Of a DNA stretch of 64,000 nucleotides, positions 52,032-63,448 are shown piece by piece; within the stretch, counting starts at the first letter, position 1; each line of letters opens with the position of its first letter. This DNA is from Chlamydoabsidia padenii. Lineage: Eukaryota; Mucoromycota; Mucoromycetes; Mucorales; Cunninghamellaceae. Under the pieces are notes generated by a model. The model was given only the letters and a program-made list of their open reading frames with translations, was not told where the DNA came from and did not search any database. Both the position numbers and the translations under genes were made by a program. The DNA is taken from positions 620,001 through 684,000 of the forward strand of contig JAIWND010000004.1 in NCBI GenBank assembly GCA_025330725.1, in the 5' to 3' direction.

Positions 52032-53874
52032 CTAAAGTCTAACAAAGTTGGGTGCATTGGAACCAAAGGCGAAGAGGAGACCAGACATTAAACCAGCAGC
52101 AGGAAGAGTGAGGAACCAAGAGAAGAAACACCATCCGAGCATTTTCCAGTTAATAGCACGCCAGTTACCATTACAAAGACCAACACCAGCGGTGGCGCCA
52201 GTGATACAATGGGTGGTGGAAACGGGCAATCCGAGCTTGGAGCATGTCAATACAGTCAAGGCAGCACCCAGTTCAGCACAAAAACCTCGAGAAGGAGAAA
52301 AGTATGTGATATTATTGCCCATTTTTCGCATAACCTAGATCATAAGAAAAAGAAAAAATGTTAGTATACAAAAGATATATTTCGTCCTATTTACCTTATA
52401 GCCTAGTGTCAGCAAACCAAGATCAATAGCAACACCACCATAAGCCAGAATCCAAATAGGCACTGGAACCTTTCCAGCCACATCCACCGTAGCATTTTGC
52501 CAAATATCAAAAATAGAAGCCAAAGGACCCACTGCATTAGCCACATCATTACTGCCATGAGCAAAGGAAGCCATACATGCCGTCAAGATTTGTAAAAAGG
52601 AGAATAAGTATTCGGCATCATCATCATAAAGAATGGCGGCAGCATGGACGTTTTTCAAATGTTGACTATCCAAATTCCTAACATCTTTTCGAAGACCATG
52701 CATGGCAAAATTGATGGCTTTTGTCTTGAGTTGAATCAACTTGGATTCAAGTGGAGGATTGGGTTCGGAAGGACTATTTTCTTGTTGTTGATCCACGGAT
52801 TCGGCTTGTTCTTCTTTAATCTTGAGCTTTTCATCGAGAGGTTCATCGAGAGGTTCACCAGAAGATGGAGTGGCGGCGGCAGTGGGAGCATGCATTTCAG
52901 GGTCAGATTGTTGTAGAGTTGGACGTTTTGACACCCAGGGAATTACAAATACATGATACCAACGTAAATCTTCATGAGCCTTGACACGGCGATTTACCCA
53001 AGGTACAAAGAAGAACCAAGAGAATGCAGCAAAGAAAGCACCGATCCCAAAAGAGATACCAACAATAACACCTACAGATAACGTGGCGGCATTAGTACCA
53101 GGGGCACCTTTGTAAATAATGTAGAATGCATTGATGGCAGCAGTGAAAAAGAAGTAAGCAGGCACCAACCGAAGACCCCAAGTGAAACTGTCGGATCTTC
53201 GTAGGACAGCATATTTGGTGATGGTATACAGAATCGCAGAGACAAAACCGGCAGCAATAGGAGATAAAAACCAGGAAGTGATAATAGAAGAGATACCTCC
53301 CCATTCCCATTTGAGAGAGTCACCACCAAAACTAGAAGGAAAAGAAAGAAAGAAGAAAAAAACAGTTAGTTAACATGTCCACACTTTTTTTTTGTTAGTT
53401 ACTTACGCAGCAATACCAACACCACAGATAGCACCAACAATGGAATGAGTTGTACTTACAGGCCAACCTCTTTGAGAAGCAAATACCACCCAAACAGCAG
53501 ATCCAAACACCGCGCATAACATGGCCAGCATGAGCATTTCAGGCTGATCAACAAATTTTGATACAGAGAGAATTCCACCCTTGATTGTTTCAGAAGTACT
53601 TGAGCCCAAGAGTAAAGCCCCCAAGAATTCAGTGAAACAGGCAATAATGGAAGCTTGAATTAGGGTCAAAGAGCCAGAGGAGATGGAAGTGGCAAAAGCA
53701 TTAGATACATCGTTCGCACCGATACCATACTATATTCATATATACAATATACATAAAAGTTAATACAACTAATACTGTTATCCTACTTTTTTTTTTTTTT
53801 TGACTTACAGCATCCATAAAGGCAAACACCATTCCCGTACCAAAGATCCAAGTAAAATCATAAGGCTGCATCAT
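52032..53874 (-). CDS. PHO89: PiT-family sodium/phosphate symporter (Pho89-like)
   Basis: Four exons on the minus strand, 53874-53809, 53729-53407, 53331-52395 and 52334-52032, give 542 residues. Both PiT signature repeats are present: YGIGANDVSNAFATSISSGS in the N half and SFAHGSNDVANAVGPL in the C half, each followed by a GWPVSTTHSIVGAICGVG or GLPVSTTHCITGATAGVG block. A long hydrophilic loop (about residues 270-370, Pro/Glu/Gln-rich) separates the two membrane halves, as in other Pho89/PiT proteins. It takes up inorganic phosphate at the plasma membrane with sodium (or protons). Two adjacent ATGs begin the frame; I used the upstream one. Confidence 0.95.
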
Positions 53875-54464
53875 GGTGGACCAAGTAAGAGAATAAACAA
53901 AGGTTTATGATAAAAACACACAAAAGTGTCAACGATATGGCTGTATTTATACCCAAGTTGATGATAATCCATTGTCGATGGAATGAATAGAAAAGCGTTC
54001 AAAGAAAAAAAAAATCAAAATGGGATCGTAAATGAAAAATTCAGCCAATCAACATTGAGTTTCAATGCACGCCTATGCTTTTTCTACAGAAACCATGGAA
54101 ATGGAGTCCCTTCTTGACAGACAGATCAGGAAAAGAAAAGTAAAGACAATCCCTCAAGAGACTGCACATATCAAATCAGAGGCAAGTGTTCAGTTCGTGC
54201 ACCACTACAATCATTAAAGGCGCACACGTGCTATGACCTAATAAGAAGAAGGCAAGACAGTATGATATAAACACATACACAAATATATGTATAGGTGGGT
54301 CAATTCTTTATTGATGTAAAGTAAACTATTCTATTAACTACAAGTAAAAACCTATTTGACTATATTTGTTCATATGATTAAGAACATGGACGCATGAATC
54401 ACTATATCGGAATTTGAATATCAGTGTCCGTTGTCCGTACTTACATAATGATCTTGATCTATAC
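53875..54464. other. Spacer between PHO89 start and sugar-transporter 3' end
   Basis: AT-rich with a motif-like TCGGAATTTGAA at 54407-54418. No gene seen. Confidence 0.5.
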
Positions 54465-56321
54465 CTATGCTTGATTTTTGACGCAAAAAAGAGTTTCCAT
54501 TTCTTCAAGAGATTTTCCTTTTGTCTCGGGAATAAAACTAACACCTACAAGACATACCACACAACATGATCCAAAGAAGAAGTAGACACCAGAGACAGTA
54601 TAGGCCATAAACAAAGGGACACTATAGGTGATGATGATGGAGGATACCCAATTTAGACCATAAGAGAGAGATAATCCTTTAGCCCGGCAGCGCATACTAA
54701 AGATCTACCAAAAAAAAAAAAAAAGGAAGGGAGGTTACATGATATTAGATGAGTAATGATGATCCCTTTTGTCACTGTTCGTTTCCCTTACCTCAGCCGG
54801 GTACACATAAGAAGCAATACCATAGCTGAATGCAAATGAGGATGTAAAAATATAAATAAACACGATGATTGTATTGCGTGCGTTATCATTTGATACCGTA
54901 ATGCCGCCAGTATCAGTATCCACCACTGCATATTGCCAGAATATCCCCCCTACCACAAACATCGAGACGGCCATTAAAGCAGCACCGATTTGGAAAAGTG
55001 CAACACGGCCAAGACGATCAATCAGGAATTGCAAGGACAAGGCAGTAGATACCAAAGAGAGAATACCCGAACCACCAGTGATAGCAATAGAGGAGGAGAT
55101 ATTCGACAGTCCGGCATTGACAAGGATTTGAGGTGCATAATACCAGATAGCAACACTGCCGGTGAAGGAGGTGGATGTGGAGATAAAAAACGCAATCAAG
55201 GTCCGCCTGAGATGTTGATCCTGAAAGAGTTCCCCGTACGATCGTTTGCCCAGAGACCGTTCAAAGTCGATTTCCTTTCTGATTTCATTGAATTCGTTTT
55301 GCACCGTGGGATGACGGCAATCCAGTCCGTTCAGTTTAGAGAGGACCATCAATGCTTCTTCTTTACGCCCTTGTTCCATAAGCCATCGAGGAGAGAATGT
55401 CAAGGTGAGGACAAAATAACCAAAGTTGGCACCACATAAGAGTTGTATTACCCAAGGGAACCGCCATGACCAATCGTTAGATAGTCGACTTGATGCAAAT
55501 GCTATAAAGTAGCCCACTACTTGTCCAAACGTGTTCATAAGAGTAAATAGACTTACAAGGCGACCACGGATATCAGGTGGACTGATTTCGGAATGGTACC
55601 TATAATTGATAAACAGTTAGAATGACCAGAGAAGCTGAATGTTTGAATAAATTGACCTACAGATTGATTGCATTGGTAAGTAGTCCTGCACCAAACCCGG
55701 TAATAAGGCGTCCTGCACATAATAAACCAAAGTTGTAACCAATGATTTGAGCTAGTACACCAATACAAATGATCACTGTGGCACCCACAATGGAATACTT
55801 GCGACTAAACCTATCTGATCAGTAAAAAAAAATTAAGAAGTGAGTAATACCGATAAAGACCTTGCCACCCCCCCTTTTTTTTTTCTTCTTCTTCTTTCTT
55901 TCTTTCTTACCACAGAAGTACCCAGATGATAATGATCCTAGACTAGCGGTTATTAAATAAAACACCAATAGTAAACCTTGATTGTGAGTATAGGTATGTT
56001 GAATAAAAAACCTTTTCTTGAATATATCCATCGCACTACAGTAATATGTCGAGCAAGTAAATACTGATCATCATTAGTGTCGTCTGTTTTTATCCTATTT
56101 GGGTTTTTGTTTTGTTTTGTTTCGATTTACATAATACTTGAGATACATCCTGTATCATATCCACAAAGAGCTCCTCCAAAGGCAGCAACCAGTGAAGAGA
56201 GATAGACTGACTGTCGGAATGGTTTGGGTTGTTCATCCTGAGCAAGTAAAGAATCCGTTGGTGAGTTTGTTGCTAGATAGTTTCGGTGACCATAATTGAC
56301 TTTACATTTGGTGTTAGACAT
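54465..56321 (-). CDS. Sugar transporter-type MFS protein (hexose-transporter family)
   Basis: Five exons on the minus strand, 56321-56131, 56035-55911, 55814-55661, 55599-54792 and 54704-54465, give 505 residues. Sugar-porter motifs are GGALCGYDTGCISSIM in TM1, DRFSRKYSIVGA after TM2, AGRLITGFGAGLLTNAINL, SPRWLMEQGRKEEALMVLSK in the central loop, DRLGRVALFQIGAA and the C-terminal PETKGKSLEEMETLF. Twelve membrane segments are expected. The Sugar_tr family moves hexoses or related polyols with or without proton coupling; substrate cannot be told from sequence. It is divergent from the NUDT19-like gene, and a motif-like TTTAAACTCCGAA (56394-56406) lies ~73 bp upstream. Confidence 0.92.
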
Positions 56322-56899
56322 GTTCTAATGTTAGGTTAAAAAGAAAAAGAAAAGGAAAAAGAGAAGAATTCAAACCTCCTTTTGATTAAAATGTTTAAAC
56401 TCCGAAAGGTTCGCCTTTGAGATATGTACTCATGCTTCTTCTTCCTAGTATGAAAAAAAAATCTATTGTTTTCATGTGCTTGTCTTCGTACCTTTTAGAA
56501 TGATGATATTAAAAAAGAAGATTTGGCGATTCCCTTCATGTTTACACATCACAATGCCCCTGAAGGCTATTGTGGATCTAGTATACTTTATCATATGGTA
56601 TGATCAGTGTCATTACCTTTGTGTATCCGACTTTGTGGTTATCATATGCAAGACATATACCATGAATGTAGTTGGCTTTTATGCAAATCTCATGTTATAC
56701 TCATTGACATGTTCCTGAAAGGGGTAATACATTGAGTGTGTAATGACGTTTGAATATTTAAATTCACGCGCCGCTTTTATCCAAGAAACTTTCCCCACAC
56801 TTATTTTTTGACTTTTTTTCTTTCTTTTGGATATTTAACATTATTAATGACTTTTCAACTATTCTCAAACTTGATTTTTTAAACAAAAAAAGAACACTC

Positions 56900-58193
56900 A
56901 TGTCGACTTCAACAAAACCTACTATTCGACCATCCGCAACGTAAGTTGAAAAAAAAAAAAAAAAAAGTTGAAGGTTTACTCACCTCACACCCTTTTTATG
57001 TATAGTCTCATAGTTGCTGCACCCATTCCCACCAACGCTCAACGACAGGAACAATGTAACTATCGCATACTCATGATGAAACGGTATAGTAAAAAAAAAA
57101 AATAAATGGGTGAGGGAAGGGCGACTACCAAACCAGTGGGTAGATGACTAATATACTCACTTTTTGTTGTTTTAATAGGAATGGAAAAAGTAGTTTTGTG
57201 CATGCCCATGTCTTCCCTGGTGGCAACTTGGACGAGTACGATAATCAAGTCCATTGGTCAAGTACTCTATCAAATAGTCCTTCCTCAGGAAGAAGTCTGT
57301 AAGTATAACTGCCACATAATCATCAAGTTGATCAATAACACTCTTTTTATTTTATTTTACGTGTACAGACTGACCCACAAAATCTGTGCTATTCGAGAAA
57401 CCTTTGAAGAATCGGGCCTATTATTGACGATACCTCCAGCACATACGATTCCTGAATTAGATACCAATGTATGGCGACACAAAGTCCATAAAGATGCCTC
57501 TCAATTCAAGCGCATGTGCGACCTCTATCAACTTGAACCTGCTGTCAATCAATTGACCCCTTTTGCCAACTGGATCACACCTGCCTTTGAAAAGAAACGT
57601 TATAACACCATATTCTTTTTAACAGTATTACAACAAACAGTGGACAAGGAACATCAGGAAACGGTAAAGATATCAGCTGATGGAAAGGAAACTGTGCAAT
57701 TGGATTGGTTTGACCCTCAACAAGGTAAGCATTAGAAAGGGAACATTTGGACTGTCATGTTATTCATCTTTTTCTCTCTCTCTCTCTCTTCCTCTCAGCA
57801 TTAAATAGTTATATTGAAAAGAAAATTGTCCTCTTCCCTCCTCAATGGTACACTTTACACTGCTTGAATGGAATCCAACAACATGAAGACTTGGTGGATA
57901 ATGCGGGTATGGGCACATTCCGAACTAAAACAGGGGATCTTATCACCATCCGACCTCAGGGGCATCCAATCTCGGCAGACGACAAAACTGCAGTGGATGG
58001 TTGTACAGGGTTTTTGGCTTATCCAGGGGATGAAGTATACTCGACGGCTCACGAAGACACCACCAGGGACTATGTACTTCTCCCACCAGGGAAAAAGGGC
58101 GATCGACACAGAATCTACGTCAAGGGCAAACTACAACAGGTAGCGGTGGAACGTAATGTGGATGTGACGAACCTAAACAAGTCTCAATTGTAA
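56900..58193 (+). CDS. NUDT19-like Nudix hydrolase, probably peroxisomal
   Basis: Exons 56900-56940, 57006-57083, 57179-57298, 57369-57724 and 57799-58193 give 329 residues. The N-terminus reads LIVAAPIPTNAQ and SSFVHAHVFPGGNLDEYDN; the Nudix helix is CAIRETFEESGLLL, with the long insertion between the GG and the helix that is characteristic of NUDT19 (RP2-type). WITPAFEKKRYNTIFFLTVL is another family block. NUDT19 hydrolyses CoA and acyl-CoAs to 3',5'-ADP and phosphopantetheine in peroxisomes. The protein ends in S-Q-L, a variant PTS1, so peroxisomal import is plausible here. The phase-1 junction before ALNSYIEKK is well supported by a CTCTCAG acceptor. Confidence 0.88.
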
Positions 58194-58745
58194 CCATTAG
58201 AATACTTTCCCTTCCCTTCTCTCTCTCTCTCTCTACTTGTCATTAGTCTTATTTATGAACTTTGATCAATAAACAATAAAACCCATTTTTTACAATCTCG
58301 GCCATGTATGGCGGGGGTTTAAATCATGCCTTGTCAAATATCCACCATAGACATCTTGCATATTTAACTGTAAGACAAAAAATGTCGTACCTACCAAAAT
58401 AAGTGTGTGTAAAGATTAAATGAAAAGTCTGGGTTAATGGTGCTATGTCTTGGCATTGATGATGCTAGTACCCAAGTGTTAATCAAAATGCCTCATTGTC
58501 ACTTGAAGATTCACACAAAACAGATCGACAAGGATAACGATCAAAGCTGAAAAAGACATTTCATTACTGATACAGTAATGGTCATCCTAATTAGGACATG
58601 AGTAATGATGATGTTAAGTTAAAAAAAATTTTTTTTTTATATTTATTATAATGCGATATATGTATTTAAAGAGGGGTATATACAAATGTGTAAACTATAA
58701 TAATGCTACAATGAAGTGTGTGTGTGTGTATAGAGTGGGTATGTT
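58194..58745. other. Convergent spacer
   Basis: Contains a motif copy GGCGGGGGTTTAAA (58310-58323) even though both flanking genes end here. No gene seen. Confidence 0.5.
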
Positions 58746-59645
58746 CTAGGTAGTTGATTTGGCGAGAAGAGCGTACCGTCGAATAGAATGGACCACGCCA
58801 TGCTTGTTTTCCACCTTGTCAATCGAATCCAAAACAGTATTGACCGTATCCCCCATACTAGACCAATCCTGTGCCGAGAGTCGTTTCACCCGGAGTTGAG
58901 TGTGAGGAGGTAATAAAAAGGTGTTAAAATGGTTGAGAATGGCCTGAACATGGTTATCGGTCATGATCACCAACTGAGGCAGATCCTGCTGAACAATATC
59001 GGTTAAAGTAGATTGCATGTTTTGTTTGACATAAGTATCCAGTGTGGTAGCAAAGTCAGTAGGTTGTAAACATTGATAGCTGATCCTCTGACTGGTAGGA
59101 CAATGAGCCAAGAGAGTCAATTCCATAAACGATCGTAAAGAGACCGAGTCCAATGGCACAAATGAGCGATGACTATACCACAGTGCAGGTAATTGATCCT
59201 CCACAAAGGATCCCACAGCGCCTTGAAGTTGTTCCTTGAGTAATCGAATATCCACCTCATCCGTTGTTGTTCTTGTGTTTGTTGTTTCAAAGTAGTAGTT
59301 ATAGTAGTTGGGCTGGATGGTATCTACTGGTTGATAGATATCAAGCTGCATAGAGTCTTGTATTTGTCCTGCCAATTTCTTAGAGAGAGCAGTAATGGCA
59401 ATATCAAGGTGTTCTGTCATGATATGGGCCGAAAGAAGCTGAGTGAATCGATTGAGGTCCACATCAAAGTCATTCGTTAGTGGCATTACTGAGGAGGGTG
59501 AATGATCAATAAGTTTATTGGCAAATTTGATTGTTGTTGCATCAAGTTCATGGTGGTAGCCATTAGGCACTGGTAAGGTCGATACGAAGGGAGCAAGTTG
59601 GAAGAGTATGCCTGTAATGCTGATCAGACAGCATTGGAGAAACAT
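58746..59645 (-). CDS. Secreted or membrane-entering hypothetical protein
   Basis: A single exon of 299 residues starting with a signal peptide (MFLQCCLISITGILFQLAPF then VSTLPVPNG). The remainder is soluble, mainly helical by composition, with two Cys (AHCPTSQRISYQCLQPTDF) that could form a disulphide. Repetitive acidic/helical segments such as VDIRLLKEQLQGAVGSFVED and QQDLPQLVIMTDNHVQAILN follow. I do not recognise the family. A late C-terminal segment IRRYALLAKSTT is basic. The frame is open upstream through a Phe-rich leader, so I used the ATG that begins the signal peptide. A motif-like TCGGAGTTAAAA (59725-59736) lies ~80 bp upstream. Confidence 0.65.
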   Translation of the reverse strand: MFLQCCLISITGILFQLAPFVSTLPVPNGYHHELDATTIKFANKLIDHSPSSVMPLTNDFDVDLNRFTQLLSAHIMTEHLDIAITALSKKLAGQIQDSMQLDIYQPVDTIQPNYYNYYFETTNTRTTTDEVDIRLLKEQLQGAVGSFVEDQLPALWYSHRSFVPLDSVSLRSFMELTLLAHCPTSQRISYQCLQPTDFATTLDTYVKQNMQSTLTDIVQQDLPQLVIMTDNHVQAILNHFNTFLLPPHTQLRVKRLSAQDWSSMGDTVNTVLDSIDKVENKHGVVHSIRRYALLAKSTT

Positions 59646-60203
59646 TTGATAAGAAGAAGCGGGAAGAAGAAAAAAGAAGGAAGAAGAAAAGAGGAAAAAA
59701 AGAGAAAAGAAGGAATTTGATAGGTCGGAGTTAAAACATTTTCTCTTTTCCAGCGGTTTCCCAATGTCGTACCACATTGAAAGGTAGAATTCAGAGTTCA
59801 GGTCCGAGAGGTACCTTCATCATCACACCCAAAGATTCTTTTCTAATCCCGACACTGAAATTTTCTGTTTTGGTGTCAGGGCAAGAGGGGCGTCCATTGC
59901 GTCTAATTACAAGGGTAGTATATAGTAAGAAGAGCGACAATGCGCATAGCATTATCAAGATTTGAATCATAGCCTACTACATACTGTACATATATTCTAC
60001 AGTATACCGTTTTCTCTTTCATATCTTCAATAAACACTTTAGGTTACAGGTAACCTCACTTTGGATTGTGCAAATTGTTGATGTCAAATGGAAGAAAGAA
60101 AAAAAAAAGTTCGAATGGTAAAGAGATAATCGTCATATGCATAATTTAACGTGATGGCTTGCAAAGAGGTAAACGGGGAGGGACAAAATCATAACTCACT
60201 TAC

Positions 60204-60342
60204 CTAATTTGGCTACTTCATCGGTCTGTGCCACTCTGTAGCTCACACCGAACTTACTCTGCGAGATAGTCCGCCTATAGACATGGGCAGGTAGATCTAG
60301 GGGAACGGAAATCACTTTATCCGTTCGCGGGGATAACCCGTT
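60204..60342 (-). pseudogene. Coding-like remnant with a 5' splice site, family unknown
   Basis: The minus strand reads an uninterrupted NGLSPRTDKVISVPLDLPAH then VYRRTISQSKFGVSYRVAQT and DEVAKL, ending exactly at a GTAAGTG donor. The codon choice and composition are protein-like, yet I find neither a start codon nor an acceptor upstream (a TAA precedes it) nor a convincing partner exon. It may be a gene fragment left by a rearrangement, or an exon of a gene I cannot assemble. The family is not recognised. Confidence 0.35.
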
Positions 60343-60552
60343 ATGTATGATTTTTTATTAAGTGTCACCTTGAGATTTTTTTTTTCTTGGTTTTAACTGT
60401 ATGTATAGTACTTGGCCATCAATTCATCATTGGACTATTTGACATAAAAGCTCAATTGATACTATTGATTCTGTATAAAAGTGACATGTGGACATAACAG
60501 GTATATGATATGTCTGGGGGGTATGATATTTCGGGGGTATGATTGTCCGTAT

Positions 60553-60567
60553 TTTTTAAATCCCGCC
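60553..60567 (-). promoter_or_regulatory. Recurrent motif upstream of ERG4
   Basis: TTTTTAAATCCCGCC on the plus strand, ~95 bp before the ATG. Confidence 0.6.
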
Positions 60568-60661
60568 CGGCCCGTAAAAATATTTTTCTATGATATAAAT
60601 CAAAAATGTCTCTTTTCTTCTTTTCTTCTCTTTTCTTTACTCTTCATCTCTTTTGTTAACC

Positions 60662-62286
60662 ATGACAGCTACTGCAGAAAAGGAAAAGGTGAATGCTAAT
60701 GGTGTGCCTTTATTCAAACACGCCGTGACCAAGCTCGACGCTGAAATGGACAAGGAAGTCATTTACGAATTCGGTGGACCCGTTGGTGTCTGTGCTATGA
60801 TGCTCGGATTCCCTTCTTTAATGTACTACTTTTGGGTCTGTTTGGAATATCATCAAGGCAAACTTATTACACCTGCTTCCTACTCTATTGAAGGCGTTCA
60901 ATCGTTTGTGTTTAATGATATCATTCAAAAGGTTATTACTGGTGCATTCCCTCACTTGTTGGCTGTCAAAATCTATATGGGCTTTGTCTTGTATTCTGCT
61001 GTCTGTGCTTATACTCTTCCTGGTCCTGTCATTGAAGGTCTTGGACTTCCCTCCTTGAAGGGCAAAAAGGTAAAACCAAACATATATACATATATAAGTG
61101 AAGGCTCAAACTGAATGTATTCACGTGTTTTTTTATTTTTATTTTTTATTTTTATTTTTATTTTTATTTTTTTATTTTTTAATACTTGTAGCTCAAATAC
61201 TTGTGTAATGGTTTAAGCTACTGGTACCTCACTCTTGTCTTGTCTGCCGTCCTCCACTACACTGGTATCTTCCGCCTTACCTTGATTGCCGAAAACTTTG
61301 GTAGTATCATGTCCGTCGCCATCATTTGGGGTTTCACTATGTCCACCTTGGTGTATGTGATCTCTGGTCTCATGGGCAAACATCACCGTATGTCTGGCAA
61401 CTTCTTTTACGACTTCTTCATGGGTGCTTGCTTGAATCCTCGTATTGGTCATTTGGATCTCAAGATGTGGGCTGAAACTCGTGTGCCTTGGCCAGTGTTG
61501 TTTTACATCTCCGTCTCTTGTGCCTTGAAGCAATACGAAACTAAAGGCTACGTCAGTGCTCCTGCTGCATTCATGGTCCTTGCTCACTTTTTGTATGTCA
61601 ATGCTTGTCAAAAAGGTGAAGAATGTATTATCACTTCCTGGGATATCTTTTATGAAAAGGATGGTAAGTTATGGGTGGAACGGGGTTGTATATGTGACAG
61701 GGTGAACTAACCTAGTTTTATTAAATGATGATAATTAGGATTCATGCTTATGTTTTGGAACATGGCTGGTGTGCCCTTCACCTACTGTATGTCCTCTATC
61801 TACTTGATGAAGTCTGAACAAGCCACTGGTGTCACCATCTCTCACTCTCTTCCTTATACCATCTTCCTCTTCACCTTATTGTTGGTGGGCTACTACATCT
61901 TCGACACTGGTAACTCTCAAAAGAACAGATTCCGTATGGAACAAAATGGCTCCTTCATGACTCGTAATGCCTTCCCTCAATTGCCTTGGGGTCATATTAA
62001 GAATCCTGAATATATCCGAACTGAACATGGTAACCTTTTGTTGACTTCTGGCTGGTGGGGTATTGCTCGTAAACCTCATTACACTGCTGACTTGATGATG
62101 TCTATCTCTTGGGGTTTGATCACTGGCTTTGGCTCCTTCTTGCCTTACTTTTACTTTTGCTTCTTTGTCTGTGTCCTGACTCACCGTGTGTCTCGTGATA
62201 TGGAACGTTGCGCCAAGAAATACGGAAAGGACTGGGATCGCTACTGTGAACGTGTGCCTTATATCTTTATCCCTTATGTATTCTAA
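60662..62286 (+). CDS. ERG4: Delta24(24(1))-sterol reductase, last step of ergosterol synthesis
   Basis: Three exons, 60662-61069, 61192-61663 and 61739-62286, give 475 residues. The ERG4/ERG24 family core is unmistakable: FFMGACLNPRIGHLDLKMWA then ETRVPWPVLFY, FMLMFWNMAGVPFTYCMSSI, LLLTSGWWGIARKPHYTADL, and the C-terminal KYGKDWDRYCERVPYIFIPY. The GxACLNPRIG and the long loop before FMLMFWNMAGVPF favour ERG4 over the C14 reductase ERG24. It uses NADPH in the ER membrane to reduce ergosta-5,7,22,24(28)-tetraenol to ergosterol. Intron 1 contains a TTTTTA repeat before its acceptor. Confidence 0.95.
61130..61181. repeat. (TTTTTA)n repeat in ERG4 intron 1
   Basis: About eight imperfect TTTTTA units directly upstream of the CTTGTAG acceptor; doubles as the pyrimidine tract. 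Confidence 0.9.
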
Positions 62287-63260
62287 ACCTTATAATTCCA
62301 ATCCCCCTCTTTTGTATGTAGTAGTAGTAGTTAATTTATTAGTATAGTTATAGTTTACTTATTTTCTTTATTGTGTCGATGAAATCAATAAATATCAATA
62401 ATATCATCACTTAAATGTCTTGTTACAATCGAATACTTGTCTTTAACTATTATAATAATAATTAATAAAATTGTTGTCTCATTCCACACTTGATCAGTAC
62501 TTTTGATTATATTGCTATCATACTTGGTAAAAAATATACTCTACATTTACCAATCGTGTCTAAACAATCTCTCCTCTTTCAACCAGTATATATTATTTCT
62601 CTTCCGTAAACTTATGATGGCAAACCTGTATTCTACTTTTTTATTCATTCCAAGTGATCAACAAGAACAATGGAACTTGATTAACGTCGGGATTTAAATT
62701 ACCACATCTTGCATTAATTGTCGGCATTTACATTATCTTGATCATCTTTAACGTTAAATGATTCAGGATACGATACACCGGCTGGTCGAATATTATAAAG
62801 ACAATGTTGCAAAATGTTTAAATAGATTAAACTTTATTAAATCGAATGGGAGGGAAGACGGAGCGACACCACTTTATGATCTACAGCAGGTACCCTAAAT
62901 TCGAAAACCGCTCATCTGTGTATATTGACACTACTACTGGAATGTTGGGAAACAGAAAAGTGTATACCAGTACATAACATGTGTTTTTACGGAAGCCATA
63001 AACTGAACTTGACAATGGATTAACGACTTTGTTTCAGCATTGCCCAGAAGCAGGCAAAGCGGGATTTGAATATGATTTACCAACCAAATTGAAAAAAAGT
63101 TGCGCGGCCGTGAATCTTTTCTCTTTTCTTTTCACCAAACTCATGAACCTATGATAAAACTCAACGTATTCTTCGACATTATATGGTTATCAACATTTAC
63201 ACGGCATCAACGACCACCTATCCCGACAACAACTGATAGCAAAAGGAGTTGGTCGATTAG
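62287..63260. other. Spacer downstream of ERG4
   Basis: 3' end of ERG4 (AATAAA-like at 62388), motif copies at 62687-62698 and 63057-63070, and short unsupported open frames, including one at 63151-63339 of uncertain coding value. Confidence 0.5.
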
Positions 63261-63448
63261 TTTTTCAACCACCTCCTCACCCAAACTGACCGAATTCGAA
63301 TATACTTTGAACACAGTCTTCCAAGGCGTTCTGGAATAAAAGGTAACGAACTAAAAGACTCACTCATCTGCTAAAACATTGTCCATTTGTGATAAAGGAT
63401 TACCTGACTCAACCTCCTCCTCTCCCACTTTTATTCATTCTGCAATAG

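Larger units (their letters stand above)
59646..60661. other. Spacer between the secreted protein and ERG4
   Basis: Contains motif copies at 59725-59736, a weaker one near 59842 and a good one at 60553-60567, a duplicated GGGGGTATGAT element (60516-60542), and a coding-like remnant on the minus strand (60342-60204), listed separately. Confidence 0.5.

Noticed and set aside
60204..60342. Structured RNA (5S rRNA, U1 or RNase P-like) because of GC-rich hairpins
   Set aside because: The sequence does not match the conserved cores of these RNAs, while the minus strand reads an open, protein-like frame that ends at a splice donor.
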